A DNA stretch of 43,984 nt from a virus. A program made the position numbers and the translations under genes. The DNA is taken from positions 1 to 43,984 of IMG/VR virus record IMGVR_UViG_3300013126_000066. One strand, written 5' to 3'. Positions 21,382 to 32,800 of this stretch are shown here, piece after piece. Numbering within the stretch: the stretch's first letter is position 1; the number at the start of each line of letters is the position of its first letter. The notes under the pieces were generated by a model. The model ran no database searches. It saw only the letters and a list, made by a program, of their open reading frames with translations, and was not told the origin of the DNA.

Positions 21382-22272
21382 TTACAGATTTAACAGATGA
21401 GCTAGTCTATTTTTTAATTCTTTTTGCTCATTTTCGTTCAAAACACCCTGCTTCGTATGTTTTTTTGGAAGCAATTGTTTTGACTCTAGTTTTTCCTCAA
21501 CCGTAACCTTTCTTACTGGTTTCTTTTTCTCATCATGGATGTTTGTAGAAAGTTCTTCAATAAGTTTCTTTCTAATTAACTGACGGTACTCTTCCAATAA
21601 ATCTTCTTTTGAAATACCAGCCTTGCTCTTTTTTGCAATTCTATTATGGATTTCTTTTCTTAATTTAAATTCATCTTCTTCCTCAAATTCATCTTCTGGA
21701 GATTCGTTTGGTTCAACATCAAACTCAAAATCCTCTTCCTCTTCTTCGGGCGATTCCAAATCATCAGAATGCATATCATCATCAAATTCGAAATCACCTC
21801 CTTCCTCTTCGCCGCCTTCTTCTGGATTAATAAATACAATTTTTTTATCACCAGGAGAATATTCGGCCTCAAAAGAAACTCCATCCACCTCAATTTTAAG
21901 AACATCAGCAACACCATCATCTAACTCAGATCCGGCAGGAGGGGCATCAATATTTTCATCTTCGCCATCCGGCATAGATTCAAAGCCTTCTTCGCCAAGA
22001 GATTCCTCTGCTTCACTACCTCTTTCTACATCAAGAGTGTCGTTGTCCTCAAAATCATCCTCTTCTGGAATTGGATTTTCAATATCATCTTCTATATCAG
22101 CCCTTAGCTCATGCAATCTTTGTTCGTTTCTCGCATGTTTTTCTATAGAACTTAGGATATGAGCCCTTACTTCTGGCTGAATAGCTTCATATACTTGATT
22201 TTCTATAGCAGCAGCCTGTAAGTTCCTAAATTCAGCAGCTTTTTCTACTAAACTTTTAATGTTCTTTGCCAT
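21382..22272 (-). CDS. Prohead scaffold core protein, gp22-like, 296 aa
   Basis: The frame starts at ATG 22272 and ends at TAA just before the capsid gene. The sequence is helical with a very acidic middle (runs such as EEEEEDFEFD, and GEEEGGDFEFDDD), then a basic helical end (KKKPVRKVTVEEK). There is no Trp and no Cys. Position between the gp21-like protease and the capsid gene, length and composition all fit the T4 gp22 scaffold, which fills the prohead and is degraded by the protease. A promoter-like box lies 28 bp upstream. Confidence 0.8.
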   Translation of the reverse strand: MAKNIKSLVEKAAEFRNLQAAAIENQVYEAIQPEVRAHILSSIEKHARNEQRLHELRADIEDDIENPIPEEDDFEDNDTLDVERGSEAEESLGEEGFESMPDGEDENIDAPPAGSELDDGVADVLKIEVDGVSFEAEYSPGDKKIVFINPEEGGEEEGGDFEFDDDMHSDDLESPEEEEEDFEFDVEPNESPEDEFEEEDEFKLRKEIHNRIAKKSKAGISKEDLLEEYRQLIRKKLIEELSTNIHDEKKKPVRKVTVEEKLESKQLLPKKHTKQGVLNENEQKELKNRLAHLLNL

Positions 22273-22299
22273 TTTTTATTCTCCTTATGAATATCTAAA

Positions 22300-22310
22300 A
22301 TTATATATTG
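22300..22310 (-). promoter_or_regulatory. Late-promoter-like box before scaffold/capsid genes
   Basis: The minus strand reads CAATATATAAT, 28 bp before the scaffold ATG. It is identical to the box at 12324..12334 before the tail chaperone. It would drive a short scaffold-capsid transcript ending at 19691..19718. Confidence 0.5.
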
Positions 22311-22332
22311 TATTTTTATAAACTAAACAAAA

Positions 22333-22830
22333 TTATATTAAATCTCCGTAATCCGCATTAGCTAAATTATCTATCATGTCATCTGTACTTGAATAATCAT
22401 CTGGATTACCTGATATTTCGTTTAGGTCAATTGGAGTTGGAGCAGGAAGTGTTCTTAATTGATCTGAATTTTTACCTCCCATCTTTATATCTTTTCTGAA
22501 CTCTTCAAGTATTCCTGTCGATAATTTTTCTCTTAAAGGACTTGATTTTGTCGAATCGTTTTTAATTAATTCTGCTCAATCATTGTTTAAATCATCATCT
22601 AAATAATCATTCTTACTTTGTACCTTTTCTTTTAAGGTTTTTTTTGTAAGAACCGTTTTTATTTTTTTATCAAGTTTAAGATCAACTGCCTCGTTAATAG
22701 CATCGGCTATTTCGTTCTCAAAATCCTCAAGTTTTTCATTAATTATATCGGAGATAGATCTTTTAAATTCCTCCTTTACAATTTTTCTGATCATAGATTG
22801 TAAAACTTCCTGTGTCAATTTTGTTGCCAT
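22333..22830 (-). CDS. Hypothetical prohead-region protein, 165 aa
   Basis: The ATG at 22830 follows the upstream TAG by 9 bp; one TGA (22576..22578) is read as Trp; the end is TAA 22333..22335. The first ~70 residues form charged helices (MIRKIVKEEFKRSISDIINE), then a polar, proline-containing tail. It has no recognised family. Position between protease and scaffold suggests a prohead core component. Confidence 0.65.
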
Positions 22831-22838
22831 ATAATCTC

Positions 22839-23471
22839 CTACTCAGATTTTCCAGATGTCATTTTTTCTCTCTTTGAGTCATACTCAATTTTTTCAGGAA
22901 CATCAACATCTATTTCTGATCCCTTTGGATTATAAATAAGAACTATAATATTCCCTTGTTTTGCCATCAATTTTCAATCACCGTTTTGATTAAATTCTTT
23001 ATCTAAAAATTCATCATATAAAAATTGAACTGTTTCTATAAAACTTCCACCATCTTCGTATAATTCTATAGTTAAAATTCTTTGAGAATCATCTATATTA
23101 AATCTTACATTCTCTACTTTATTTTTAATTTTATTTATCATTGAAGATGCGGCGGATTCAAATTTTGAATTTTGTTCCAATTTTTCTTTATCCAATTGTT
23201 CAAATAAAAATTTAGTATTTCTTTTACCATTTCTTCAATACATGTATAAATCGGCAATATCTGAATCGTTTGCTTTTTCTAAAATTTGTTTGACGAACAT
23301 TCTTAAATTTATTTCAAGTCTCTCATCTTCGTTTATTCTCTTTTCATTTAATTTTGAAGAAAATTTTGTTTTATGTACATAATCAAACAATTTCATCATT
23401 TCAAAATTAGAAATAAAAGAGAATTCTTCGTTTAATTCTTGCTTTATTTCTTTTATTGTCAATTTACTCAT
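22839..23471 (-). CDS. Hypothetical protein, 210 aa
   Basis: The frame starts at ATG 23471 and passes two TGA codons read as Trp (23235 and 22974); it stops at TAG 22839..22841. It is helical and charged in the first half, and beta-prone in the second (RILTIELYEDGGSFIETVQF, then GNIIVLIYNP). No family was recognised. It lies in the prohead gene run between protease and scaffold and is unique enough in layout to merit a structure search. Confidence 0.65.
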
Positions 23472-23485
23472 TTATTAATACTCCT

Positions 23486-24115
23486 TTATTCAAAAGTTAT
23501 ATAAGCTTCTGCGAACTGATTTTCATTTTTTGTTATCAAAACAACATTTCTTTCTTCGAAAACATCACTTATTATATTTACAACATTCTTAAAATTTTCT
23601 ACATTTGTTTCTCCTATTATAACTCCTATATTTTTTATATATTTTACATTATTCAAAGAAAGTTTAGATATTATAATATCTTTTTTAGATTCAATTCTTT
23701 CTATTGTATCTGGAAAAATTGAAAGTTTTCCTTGCTCATACATTATTTTAATTTTATCGAGTATTTCTAACTGTAACTCATTTATCTCATTTAATTTATT
23801 TTCACCAAATTCTGTTTGAATTTTTAATTTTATTTCTTTTATTTCTTTTAAAAATTCATGAACCTTATTAATTTTATTAATTCTTTTTGTTTCTGATAAA
23901 ATAGAATCTGTTATTTTATGAAGACCTAATTTTAGAGGTCTATTAAATAAATAAATATAATCGTAGTTAACATCAGACATCAAACCTTGAACTTTTTTTT
24001 GAAAAAACTCAAATAATAATTCTCTTATTTTTCTATGAGAATTATTGCTATTTCTTTGTTGTTTATAAATTTCTTCAATCAATTCATTGATATCGGATGT
24101 GGCTAAAATTCCCAT
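23486..24115 (-). CDS. Hypothetical coiled-coil protein, 209 aa
   Basis: The ATG at 24115 overlaps the end of the protease gene by 13 bp and the frame stops at TAA 23486..23488. It contains no Trp. Long charged helices (residues ~75-150, rich in Lys, Glu, Ile) suggest a coiled coil, and the last ~60 residues look alpha/beta (KYIKNIGVIIGETNVENF). The function is unknown; overlap with the protease gene suggests coupled translation and a head-assembly role. Confidence 0.65.
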   Translation of the reverse strand: MGILATSDINELIEEIYKQQRNSNNSHRKIRELLFEFFQKKVQGLMSDVNYDYIYLFNRPLKLGLHKITDSILSETKRINKINKVHEFLKEIKEIKLKIQTEFGENKLNEINELQLEILDKIKIMYEQGKLSIFPDTIERIESKKDIIISKLSLNNVKYIKNIGVIIGETNVENFKNVVNIISDVFEERNVVLITKNENQFAEAYITFE

Positions 24116-24786
24116 AAAAGATCTCTCACAATCTCGTCTATCTTATTCCGCTTTGTTTCTTTTGGCTTTATTATATTATTTTCAACACTTTCTTTAATCT
24201 TCTGAACAGGAATTTTCCTCATATAAGCAGAATGAGTAGATGGATCTGAGACAAGATCTCAGCAAACCATTTCATAATCTTCCTGTACCATATTGATTCC
24301 ATTTACATAAGAAAGACTACCTAATCCTCTTGAGGATATTCCCAACGGCATTCCCGCCTTTAGTATGGAATAGGCAATTCCAGCATTTGCATTATATTTT
24401 GGATCAAACAATTCAGCAATAGCTACTAGATCATTTCCTTCTCATCACAATTTTCTAATAGCAATTGATGAATTTTTCAATGATACAGCATTTGAATCCG
24501 AATGGTCTAATTCCCCTACTATTCCATATACACCACTTTCGATTAAATTTGTTAATCTTCTTCTTTCTTTTTCAAGAATATTTTTTGGATAGATTCTTCT
24601 ATTTTTATTTTCAACATCCGCTCTTTGAACCACTCCTTGAATCAAGATAGATTCATCTGTTATACCTTCTGGTAAATTTTGTAATTCACTCAGGGTTACG
24701 CTCTCTTTAATTAGTTGATCGTCTCTCTTAATTAATTTAGCGTTAGAAACTGGACTTTCTATTAAAAGAATTCTATTATCTTCCAT
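24103..24786 (-). CDS. Prohead maturation protease, gp21-like, 227 aa
   Basis: The frame runs from ATG 24786 to TAG 24103..24105. It carries the protease signatures of the T4 gp21 family: VGELDHSDS with catalytic His95, and GISSRGLGS with the candidate Ser at 151/152. IRKLWWEGN lies between them, where both Trp codons are TGA (24442..24447). The length fits T4 gp21 (212 aa). It cleaves scaffold and capsid precursors during head maturation. It overlaps both neighbours by 11-13 bp, and sits in T4 order between portal and scaffold. Confidence 0.9.
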
Positions 24787-25042
24787 CTGTATTATTTCCC
24801 ATCTTTCTTACTATAGGTATTTGAACATCTCAGTATAAAAGCGATAAATTATATCTACTCAAAACATCTTTCAATGGTTCGAGATTTATTTTAATAAAAC
24901 GATCATTAAACTCTATAGATGACATTGAATTTTCTAAAGTTTTATATATTTCTATTCTTATTCTTTCTTTTTCTTCATCATTTGGAAGATCTAATTGTTC
25001 AATAATTATTTTTTTTATTTTATCTATTAATAACTTGTTCAC
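24776..25042 (-). CDS. Small hypothetical protein, 88 aa
   Basis: The ATG at 25042 overlaps the membrane-protein gene above by 23 bp and the TAA at 24776..24778 overlaps the protease start by 11 bp. One TGA is read as Trp. It opens with an Ile/Lys-rich helix (LLIDKIKKIIIEQLDL) and ends in a basic tail. The family is unknown. Translational coupling on both sides suggests a prohead assembly protein. Confidence 0.6.
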
Positions 25043-25394
25043 TTTTTGCGCTTTCTTGTTGATTATGTTTTTCTTCTACATACTTATCAAATGAAAAGAA
25101 AATAACTTTTACCGTCATTACTAAAAATAATGGCAAAACAATATAATTTATTTTTTTATGTCATTTAACAGCAGATATAGTATCTGTTATATCATCTGGT
25201 TTTATATAAGATAATTGCTGTAAATTTTTGACATCAATAGATGTAAGTGGGGCGAGATCTACTTTGAAATCAGCAAAAGCTTCTGTTTGTCTTGCTATAT
25301 CTTTTCTCATTTCTTTAACCTCCTCTAATAAACTTGAGGCAATCATTCTATCAAAAATCGACCCATTTGCTTCTAAATGTTGGTTTTCTGACAT
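25020..25394 (-). CDS. Small protein with one membrane segment, 124 aa
   Basis: The ATG at 25394 overlaps the TAA of the gene above (TAATG). One TGA (25161..25163) is read as Trp. The first ~75 residues are soluble and helical. A hydrophobic segment INYIVLPLFLVMTVKVIFF (~82-100) follows, then a charged tail. A single C-terminal membrane anchor in the prohead gene group is unusual. T4 proheads start on the inner membrane, so a membrane-anchoring initiator is possible; a holin or other membrane role is the alternative. Confidence 0.65.
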
Positions 25395-26275
25395 TAATTA
25401 TTCTCCTGTTGTAGTACAAATTTTAATTCGATAGCCTCACAAAGTTTTTGCAATACGCTTTCATAATTATCATAATTAATACTTTTTTCAACATCACTCA
25501 TTTTTTTTGTGATTTCAAATATATTTTTTGTATCTATATTCTTTAGATTTTTTGCAATATTTTTAATTTCGTTGTTTGTTTCTTGAATTTTTAATCTTAT
25601 TAATTTAATAAATTCATCTGTGTTGGTGTGGTAAGCAAAATTTTCAATCAAATCTCTTATATCTGGGTTATATTCTTTTAACTCATCAGCAAAAGCGTTG
25701 TTGGTAAATTTTATTATACTAGGTGAGATATTGTTTGATTTTATAAATTCCGTAATTTCAGAAACGTTTGGTAGTTTTTGTTTTTGCTTAACTATCTCGT
25801 TGATTAAATATGACTTTATTTTAATTCTATTTTCTATGTTTTTAATATCTTTATTTATTTTTGAAGCAATACAATCTTCTAAAAATAAATGAGTAGACGC
25901 TATAATTTTATAATTATCCATTCTTTCAAGTAATAATAAATCTATGTCAAAAACTTTTTTAACTTCATTTAAAAAACAAATTTTATCTTTTATATATTCA
26001 TTATAATTTATAGATTCTCTAATATGATCTCTTATTTCCTGTAGCATTATATCAGCTTTTCCGTGATCAGATTCCTCTAATTTCCACTCAGAAATAACAA
26101 GAGCTGATTTGATATATTCATATAATGAGTTTTTCTTAAAATGGTTTTCTAATATAGATTTTGCTATTGACGCATCTCTTAAATTAGATTTTGTTTCAAA
26201 GATAATTGATTTTGATACGACCTTCATCAGTCGATCAAAAACCAAAAAAATATCTCCGCTTTTATTATGTCTCAT
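25394..26275 (-). CDS. Hypothetical helical protein, 293 aa
   Basis: The frame starts at ATG 26275 (AGGAG upstream, promoter-like box ~33 bp upstream) and ends at TAA 25394..25396. It is almost all helix, rich in Ile, Lys, Asn and Glu. The only Trp I see, in ISEWKLEES, is a TGG codon. I do not recognise the family. It is the first gene of the protease-side transcript. T4 has small core proteins gp67/gp68 at the matching place, but the sizes differ and no similarity is claimed. Confidence 0.65.
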   Translation of the reverse strand: MRHNKSGDIFLVFDRLMKVVSKSIIFETKSNLRDASIAKSILENHFKKNSLYEYIKSALVISEWKLEESDHGKADIMLQEIRDHIRESINYNEYIKDKICFLNEVKKVFDIDLLLLERMDNYKIIASTHLFLEDCIASKINKDIKNIENRIKIKSYLINEIVKQKQKLPNVSEITEFIKSNNISPSIIKFTNNAFADELKEYNPDIRDLIENFAYHTNTDEFIKLIRLKIQETNNEIKNIAKNLKNIDTKNIFEITKKMSDVEKSINYDNYESVLQKLCEAIELKFVLQQENN

Positions 26276-26307
26276 TAAATTACTCCTAATAAATTATTGC
26301 TATTATT

Positions 26308-26318
26308 ATTATATAGAT
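26308..26318 (-). promoter_or_regulatory. Late-promoter-like box before the prohead genes
   Basis: The minus-strand sequence ATCTATATAAT lies 33 bp before ATG 26275, in a 55-bp gap. It is identical to the boxes at 34172, 40611 and 41986. Confidence 0.5.
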
Positions 26319-26330
26319 AAAACTTGTAAA

Positions 26331-29300
26331 TTATTGCCTATTTTCAGGATTGGCAACTCCTCCCTTAATGCTTTTTTCATTACCTCATCTAAATGATGTT
26401 TTGTACTTAGATTTTTTATCTCCACCTTCAATTTGGCCTTTGACATCATCTATTAAATAGTCAACCTCATCAATTCATTGTATCATAGTATTCTTAACTT
26501 CTTTTTCTTCTGTTTCCAAAAAATGCCTCATTCTATGTAATCTTGTTTTTGGGTCTACCATTATAGACTCGTATTCTTGATATAATTTAATTGCTTTTTC
26601 TTGAAAATTTTGAAATGTTTTTCCTATAATATCATTATCTAATAAAGCTTTCAACTCCTCTCTGTATTCTTGAAGAATTTTTAAAGTCTTTTTTGCTTCT
26701 TCTGCTTTGCCTTTTTGTAAAATTGTATTTTTTATTCCATTTCATATATCTTCCAATATACCTTTTACAGCATCTCATATTGGTGTAATTAATGATGTGG
26801 TTACATTTTGCAAATCTCCTACAAGAGGAGAATCTCCTATAAAAGGAACCTGTGCGGCCTCATTTGTCTTTTGAGGTCTTCCTTTTCCTCTATTTGCTAA
26901 CAGTACATCTTGGATAGCATTTTTTCAGATTTGTTCTACTGCTTTTAAAAATCTATTTGATACAACATTTCAATTTGATCCATTAAATGTTAATAATTTA
27001 CTAAATTGATTAAACATATCTAAAAAATTTTGGCTATTTTGTTGAAATAAAAGCATAGCATTTGCTTCGAAATTTTCAAGAGTTAGTCCTTTAGAAACTT
27101 GTTTAATATTATCCTGAGTTACTTGTTTTTCTGGCTCATTTATCTGCTGTGGTTCTTTTTTATTTGTAATTAACCCAGAAACATCATCTTTTGTGAGAGT
27201 ACTTCCTTGTCTTTTTTGTAACTTAGCCTCTTGCTCCGCTTTCGTGGTTTCTGCCCTGTTTGCTCTTCTTGCCGCGCCTTCGTTTATCTTTTTAAGTTTT
27301 TCTTCTATAATAGATATTTTCACTTTACAAAATTCCTTGTTTTCTATAATTTTATTTATTGAAATTTTGTTTAAATCAATATTAGCAATCTTATTTAATT
27401 TAGATTTTATTATTGATTCTTTTTGAATATCACCTTCTTGATAAGTTTCATTAGAATCCACATTATCATCCCAAAGATTTATTTGATTTTTGTTTTTAAA
27501 TAATTTTTCATATTCGTTTCATAACTGTTTGTTTTCTTTTAATTTATCTTGTAAAATTCTATCTGTTTGAGGAAATATGAATTGCATATATAAAAATAAA
27601 TTTTCAAAATCATTCGTTTCCATTAAACGATCCTCTAACTCTTCTCATCTTTGAACTTTTTCTAACTTATCGCCTCTATAATCTGAGTTTGTCTCGATAA
27701 ATGTCTTAAGAATTTCAGTGTTGGAAATTATTGCTTTTTGATATATTTTATAAAAATCATGATTATACGTATTTTTAAATAAATTATCAGAGCTTTCAAC
27801 TCCATAACCCATTTTATTAATATTTGTATCGTTTAATAATTTTTTATATATTTTTTGATAATAATGAGTATATTCCTCATCCAAAGTTTGTTCAACAAAG
27901 TTTTTTAAATCAGAAACTCCTTTAATATCAGACGGCTTTTCTGTTAAACAAAAACAAGACTCTTCTTTTGTTGCTTGTTCATAATTAAGCCGAAGATCAT
28001 ACTCTGGATTTAAAAATATCATTTCTGAAAAATCTTTTATAACATCTTCATCATCTATGTCAGGCATATGATTGGAGGCATCTTTAAATTCGAATCTGCC
28101 GCTGTTATATCCGCCTATATTGATTGCTGCTAAATATTTTCTTTTTCCATTTTTGACAAACAAACAAAGATATCCGGGATATGGATTTTCATAAGTATCT
28201 TTATAAAATTCTAAAATTTTATCCGATATCTCATTCTCATTATCACTTACATACTGTTTAGCAAAACCTCTATATCAATTCGATATCGGATATGCATCTT
28301 CTATAATTTTAAATTCATTATTTACAGCATCTTCTATTCCATCAATATCTTTTCAATCATCTGGAATTTGTTTAAAAATAGAAACAAATGATAATTTTGC
28401 ATCATTCTCTTCTTCGTCAATTCACTCTTTATAATTTAATACAAGCTTATTTCTTCACTCACGACCTCAATCCTCGTCTCTTTTATTTTTCAAAAAATAA
28501 TCATTTAAATTTTCATTTTTATAATATAAAAAGTTTAAGATATCAGAAATGTCCAGTAATTCCTTGTCTATTTTTTCTTCAAGATATTCCAAATAATCAT
28601 CTCAATATTCTGATTGCATATTGTTTGAAATTAGGTCTTCATGGACTCTGCCCATATATTCTCTAAACTCATCATCTCAATCTATTGAATCATAATTAAT
28701 TTCTCCGTTGATATAATCATTTGCATAATTCTCTTTGCTAACACACCATACTGCTCCTTTTAATAACCCTAAACAAGAATCTACTTTATCGATTACATAT
28801 AATTTTCATGGACCATAAGTTGACTCTGGTTTGTATTTTTTATATGTATCCTGCATTGATATAATATCTTCATATTTTGATACGATGTTATTAATAGAAT
28901 TAAATGTATAGTTATCAATAACTTTATTTTCTGAAAAATCTTCCAATCTAGATGCTTTTGTAAAACTAGAAATTTTGAGTTTAAACATTTCTGCTAATCT
29001 ATTATTTTCGCCATTAAAATTGGTAGTTCTTCATATTTCATTTATATTTGATTTTAATTCTCTAAATATCCAATTCATATACTTACCCTTTGGATAAGTA
29101 GGATCTCCAACTGTTAATGCATTTATAATATTTTGTTTAACGTCTTTTTCGTATTCATCTGAATCTTTTTTATAATGTTGATCGAAAAAATCATTAAATC
29201 TTTCCTCGTTATCATTGAATTCATCTTTTAAAATAGTATCCATAACAGTTTTTACTATTTTATCAATAGCTGGCATTAAATAATTTAATTTAGAATCAGA

Positions 29301-29822
29301 GTCCTCATTTATTTTATCCCTTAATTGAATTTGAAATAATTTATCTTCTTTATTTGAAAAAGTCAATTCATCAGTTATGATAACATCAGAAAACTTTTTT
29401 CATTCCTTTAAATCATCTAAACCCAAACTCTCTTTTTTGATATAAGCTAGAGTACAATGGGCCTTATAATCAGGAAAACTATTTCCTGAACATTTTACAT
29501 TTTCTTTTATTAAATTATTTAATTGATGAAGATCGTGACTTAGAACTTTAATAATTAAAACGTCATAATCATCAGAATTAAAAATTCCGAAATCTCCAAA
29601 CTGAAGTTTTATGTTATCTTTTTCATATAATTTAATAGCTTTGCTTGTTTCAATTGGATCGTTTTCATCAATTCCATACATAACAGTAACATGATCACAA
29701 ATAGACTGACCCTCTTGATCTAAATTGTTTATTCCTTTTGATTTAATAAATGACTTTAATTTATCACAAATTGATCCATCAAAATAAGTCATTAAACAAG
29801 AAAAACTATTACCATCTTTCAT
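26331..29822 (-). CDS. Large protein with N-terminal 2H phosphoesterase domain, 1163 aa
   Basis: The ATG at 29822 overlaps the portal stop (TAATG). Reading TGA as Trp gives one frame to TAA 26331..26333, across many TGA codons that I checked (29400, 29031, 28806, 27645, 26970 and others). Residues 1-135 show the paired HxT motifs of 2H phosphoesterases: H44-V-T46 (HVTVMYG) and H122-C-T124 (HCTLAYI), with FGDFGIF and the YDVLII strand between. This family cleaves 2',3'-cyclic or 2'-5' linkages in RNA or nucleotides. The middle is long, acidic and unrecognised. The last ~300 residues are helical with KEEAKK-like charged runs. Similar domains occur in 'polyvalent' phage proteins thought to travel in the capsid, so ejection into the host is possible but not shown. 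Confidence 0.75.
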
Positions 29823-32800
29823 TATGCGTTATTATCCTCTATATCTTGATTAATTTCATCTGGACTTACCAGAGTATCTGGAGCTTCTACATCATTAAGA
29901 TCTAAATCTGGCGAAGGAGGCTCTTCCATACCTCCCATATCTCCTCCTCCCATATCTCCTCCTCCCATACCTCCATCTAATCCTGGCATTCCTCCGCCAC
30001 CTCCACCTAAACCACCTTCATCCATTCCTCCTCCACCTGCTTCTTTAGCAGCCTGAGCTTCTATTGAATTATAATCAAGAACATCTTTTACAGTTAAGAA
30101 TACTCCAGTTTCTCCTTGAGCAAATACGAAGTTTCTGATACTATCTCTAATTAATTGATTTTCTTCATCTTCAATATCTTGATCTGTCATTTTTCAAACA
30201 TTCTTTTTAATTCAATAAGACGAGAACGATTTACTATCCTTAGCATCTCTTTCTGCACTTAATCTTGCTTGGAAAATTTCTAATTCTTGTAATTCATTGA
30301 TATGTGATGGATTGGTTAAACTAATTTTGATATCAGTAATATCGTAGGTTTTATATCCACGAACAAACAAATGAATAAGCATTAACTTTTCAAGTTCTTG
30401 TAAGAATGATTTTTGAATTCTTTGAACATACTGAGAATAGCGAATATCTTCATTGCCCAAAGTTGAGTTCTTACAAACAATGTTAGCCGAGGTTAAGAAA
30501 TTGTGATTCTGTTGCTCATCAAAGACTTCCATATTATAAGTATCACTTTTCTCTTCTAATCACTCAACTTTTACGACTTTATGATTGTAACATTTTCCTC
30601 TCAACTCTTTGTTTCAACTTTCCTCGTTAAATTTATGATAAGCCAAAATAGAGTTAAATCTTTTTTCTGTAACATTAAACTTATTCTTAAATTGTTCTTT
30701 TGAGTCAACGTTAGCAGAAATATTCTTAAAATATTCCAATCTTGTTTCGCCTGCTCTCTGATGAATAAATCCAAAATGCTCATTAAAGAAAGATGGAACT
30801 GTTTTATAATCAGAATTTCTAATTGCATCTTGAACAACTCTTCAGTCATAGCCCATTTCTTTTGACATATCAACAAGCTTCGCTTGACCAGTATATGATT
30901 TTGCAAATTCTTCTATTTTTTCAATTGAAGGTCTTTCAACTCATCTAACACTATTTTCTCTTTGAAGATCAGGTCTTCCATCTGGGAATTTTTCTTTATA
31001 ACCTCTTGCTAAATCTTTATAAGACTCTCTTTGTTTGTTTAATTCTACCGTTTTTTCTCTTCTTTTTTCTCCAACCTCTCCTTGATATCCTCTTAATGCA
31101 ATCTCAGATCTCTCTTCTGGAGTTCTTTCGAGCATATAATTCTTAAGTCTATCTTTTCATTCTGGATTGTTATCTATATTTTTTCTAACAAGGTCTTTGT
31201 GATAAGCACTATGTTCATAAATTCCCATTCTTTGAAGGTTAATAGAAGAATTATTAAATTGATTAAAGTCTTTGTGATGAATTATTGTTAGATTTTTATT
31301 GCTGAAATTCCCATTTTCATCATATCCATTTTTTTCAATTATGCCGTTATAATAATTATCAACCATCTTATGAGTTCATACCCATTTATCTTTTGATGGC
31401 TGATAAACTTGCTCATATAAAGTTTCTCTTCCAAATCCTAAATGCCATTTTCTTCTATAACATGCCTGTAAACTATCACCTTCTTTTAAGTCTTGAGCTT
31501 CAATTTCCTCTCCACCTCTTAATATAAAATGGTGATCAGGAGTAGAAGTTATACTTTCTCCATTGTCTAAATGAACAACTACTAATTGAGCATCTAATCT
31601 TGTTTTTTCTGCAAATGTAATCTTACCAGGAATAATGGAATCTGAATTTACATCATAACTATAAACTTCAAGCTCATTTTCTTTTATTTCTCCAGATTCA
31701 AACATATCAGCAATTTGTTTAATAGTTAATTCTCTTCCATTCAATAAAGGAATTAAAGTATCTGGATGTAAACATTTACTATTTAGAGCTTCTTCATATC
31801 CTAAATAAGAATTTGGAACACCAAGAGATGTAATAAATTTTTGATGAATATAATTTACGTCATCAATTGCCGCTCATTCTTGCGATTCTAATGTATCAAT
31901 CTTATTTCCATCTTGATTGCCGCGCTTAGGTATCACATAATCCTCTTCGATGCTATTCAGAATTCTGATTCCACTATATCTATTGTAATGATCTTCTGTA
32001 TTCATGTCAAAAGGAATTACTGCAAAGTTGTGTCTATCATTTTCATCATTTGGTCCAACAACCGTCATACAATAAACATCTGCTCTTTCATGCCACTCAC
32101 TTACTGATTTAACTTTATGATTTAAAACTTTTTCTTCATTCAAAACATTGTTTCTAAATTCTTCATAAAGACAACCAAGCTCTCTTTTTATAATAACATT
32201 AAACGCATGTCTTTCGATCTTCTTTGTATTTTGAATTTTTTGACAATCTTTATTAATTTCAAGAATATAATCCATCAACTCATTATTTAAGAAGTTTATA
32301 GCATCATATTGTTTATAAATTTCTTTGCTTCTAAATTTTTCTTCTAATTTATTTCAAATAAAACTATCGAATTTAATAGATGGATTTATATGACCGCCAT
32401 TAGCTCAATGTTTCAACTGAGCTTCTCTTCTAATCTCATTATGTTCTTTATGTAAATCCGTTCCATTATACTTAGATCCCATTCTTCTACCTTTATCGAG
32501 AAGTTTGTTATAAAGTATTGTGTTTTGTCTATTTTCTTCTGTTTTATTTCATTTTATAAGATTTTCTCTTCCTACACTACTATGTAAAATTCTATGATCT
32601 AAAAATGTCATTGGAACAAGATTTGTTGGACTATTATTTAAAGAATTATTTTTTGATCCAACTCCCTTATGATGAACAATCGGAACTGTATTTTGAGTAT
32701 GATTAAAATTTTCATCCAATAATCTGAATTCTTCTCTATAAACATCTCTGGCTACGAACGTGTGCGTTTTTACGTCTTTATTAATTCCGGGATCATAAAC

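Noticed and set aside
21623-22162. Plus-strand Ser-rich open frame opposite the scaffold gene
   Set aside because: It is the mirror of the acidic Glu/Asp codons of the scaffold gene (ttc/tcc), with no ribosome site and no neighbours on that strand.
32000-32002. Intein 1 ending at PFDMN with Thr+1
   Set aside because: Possible, but would leave 15 residues (TEDHYNRYSGIRILN) between RLSLQ and SIEEDYVIP that portal relatives lack. The GIRILN^S end restores the expected sequence.
31913-32107. Plus-strand open frames within the intein region
   Set aside because: Short, no start context, and fully overlapped by the continuous portal/intein frame.
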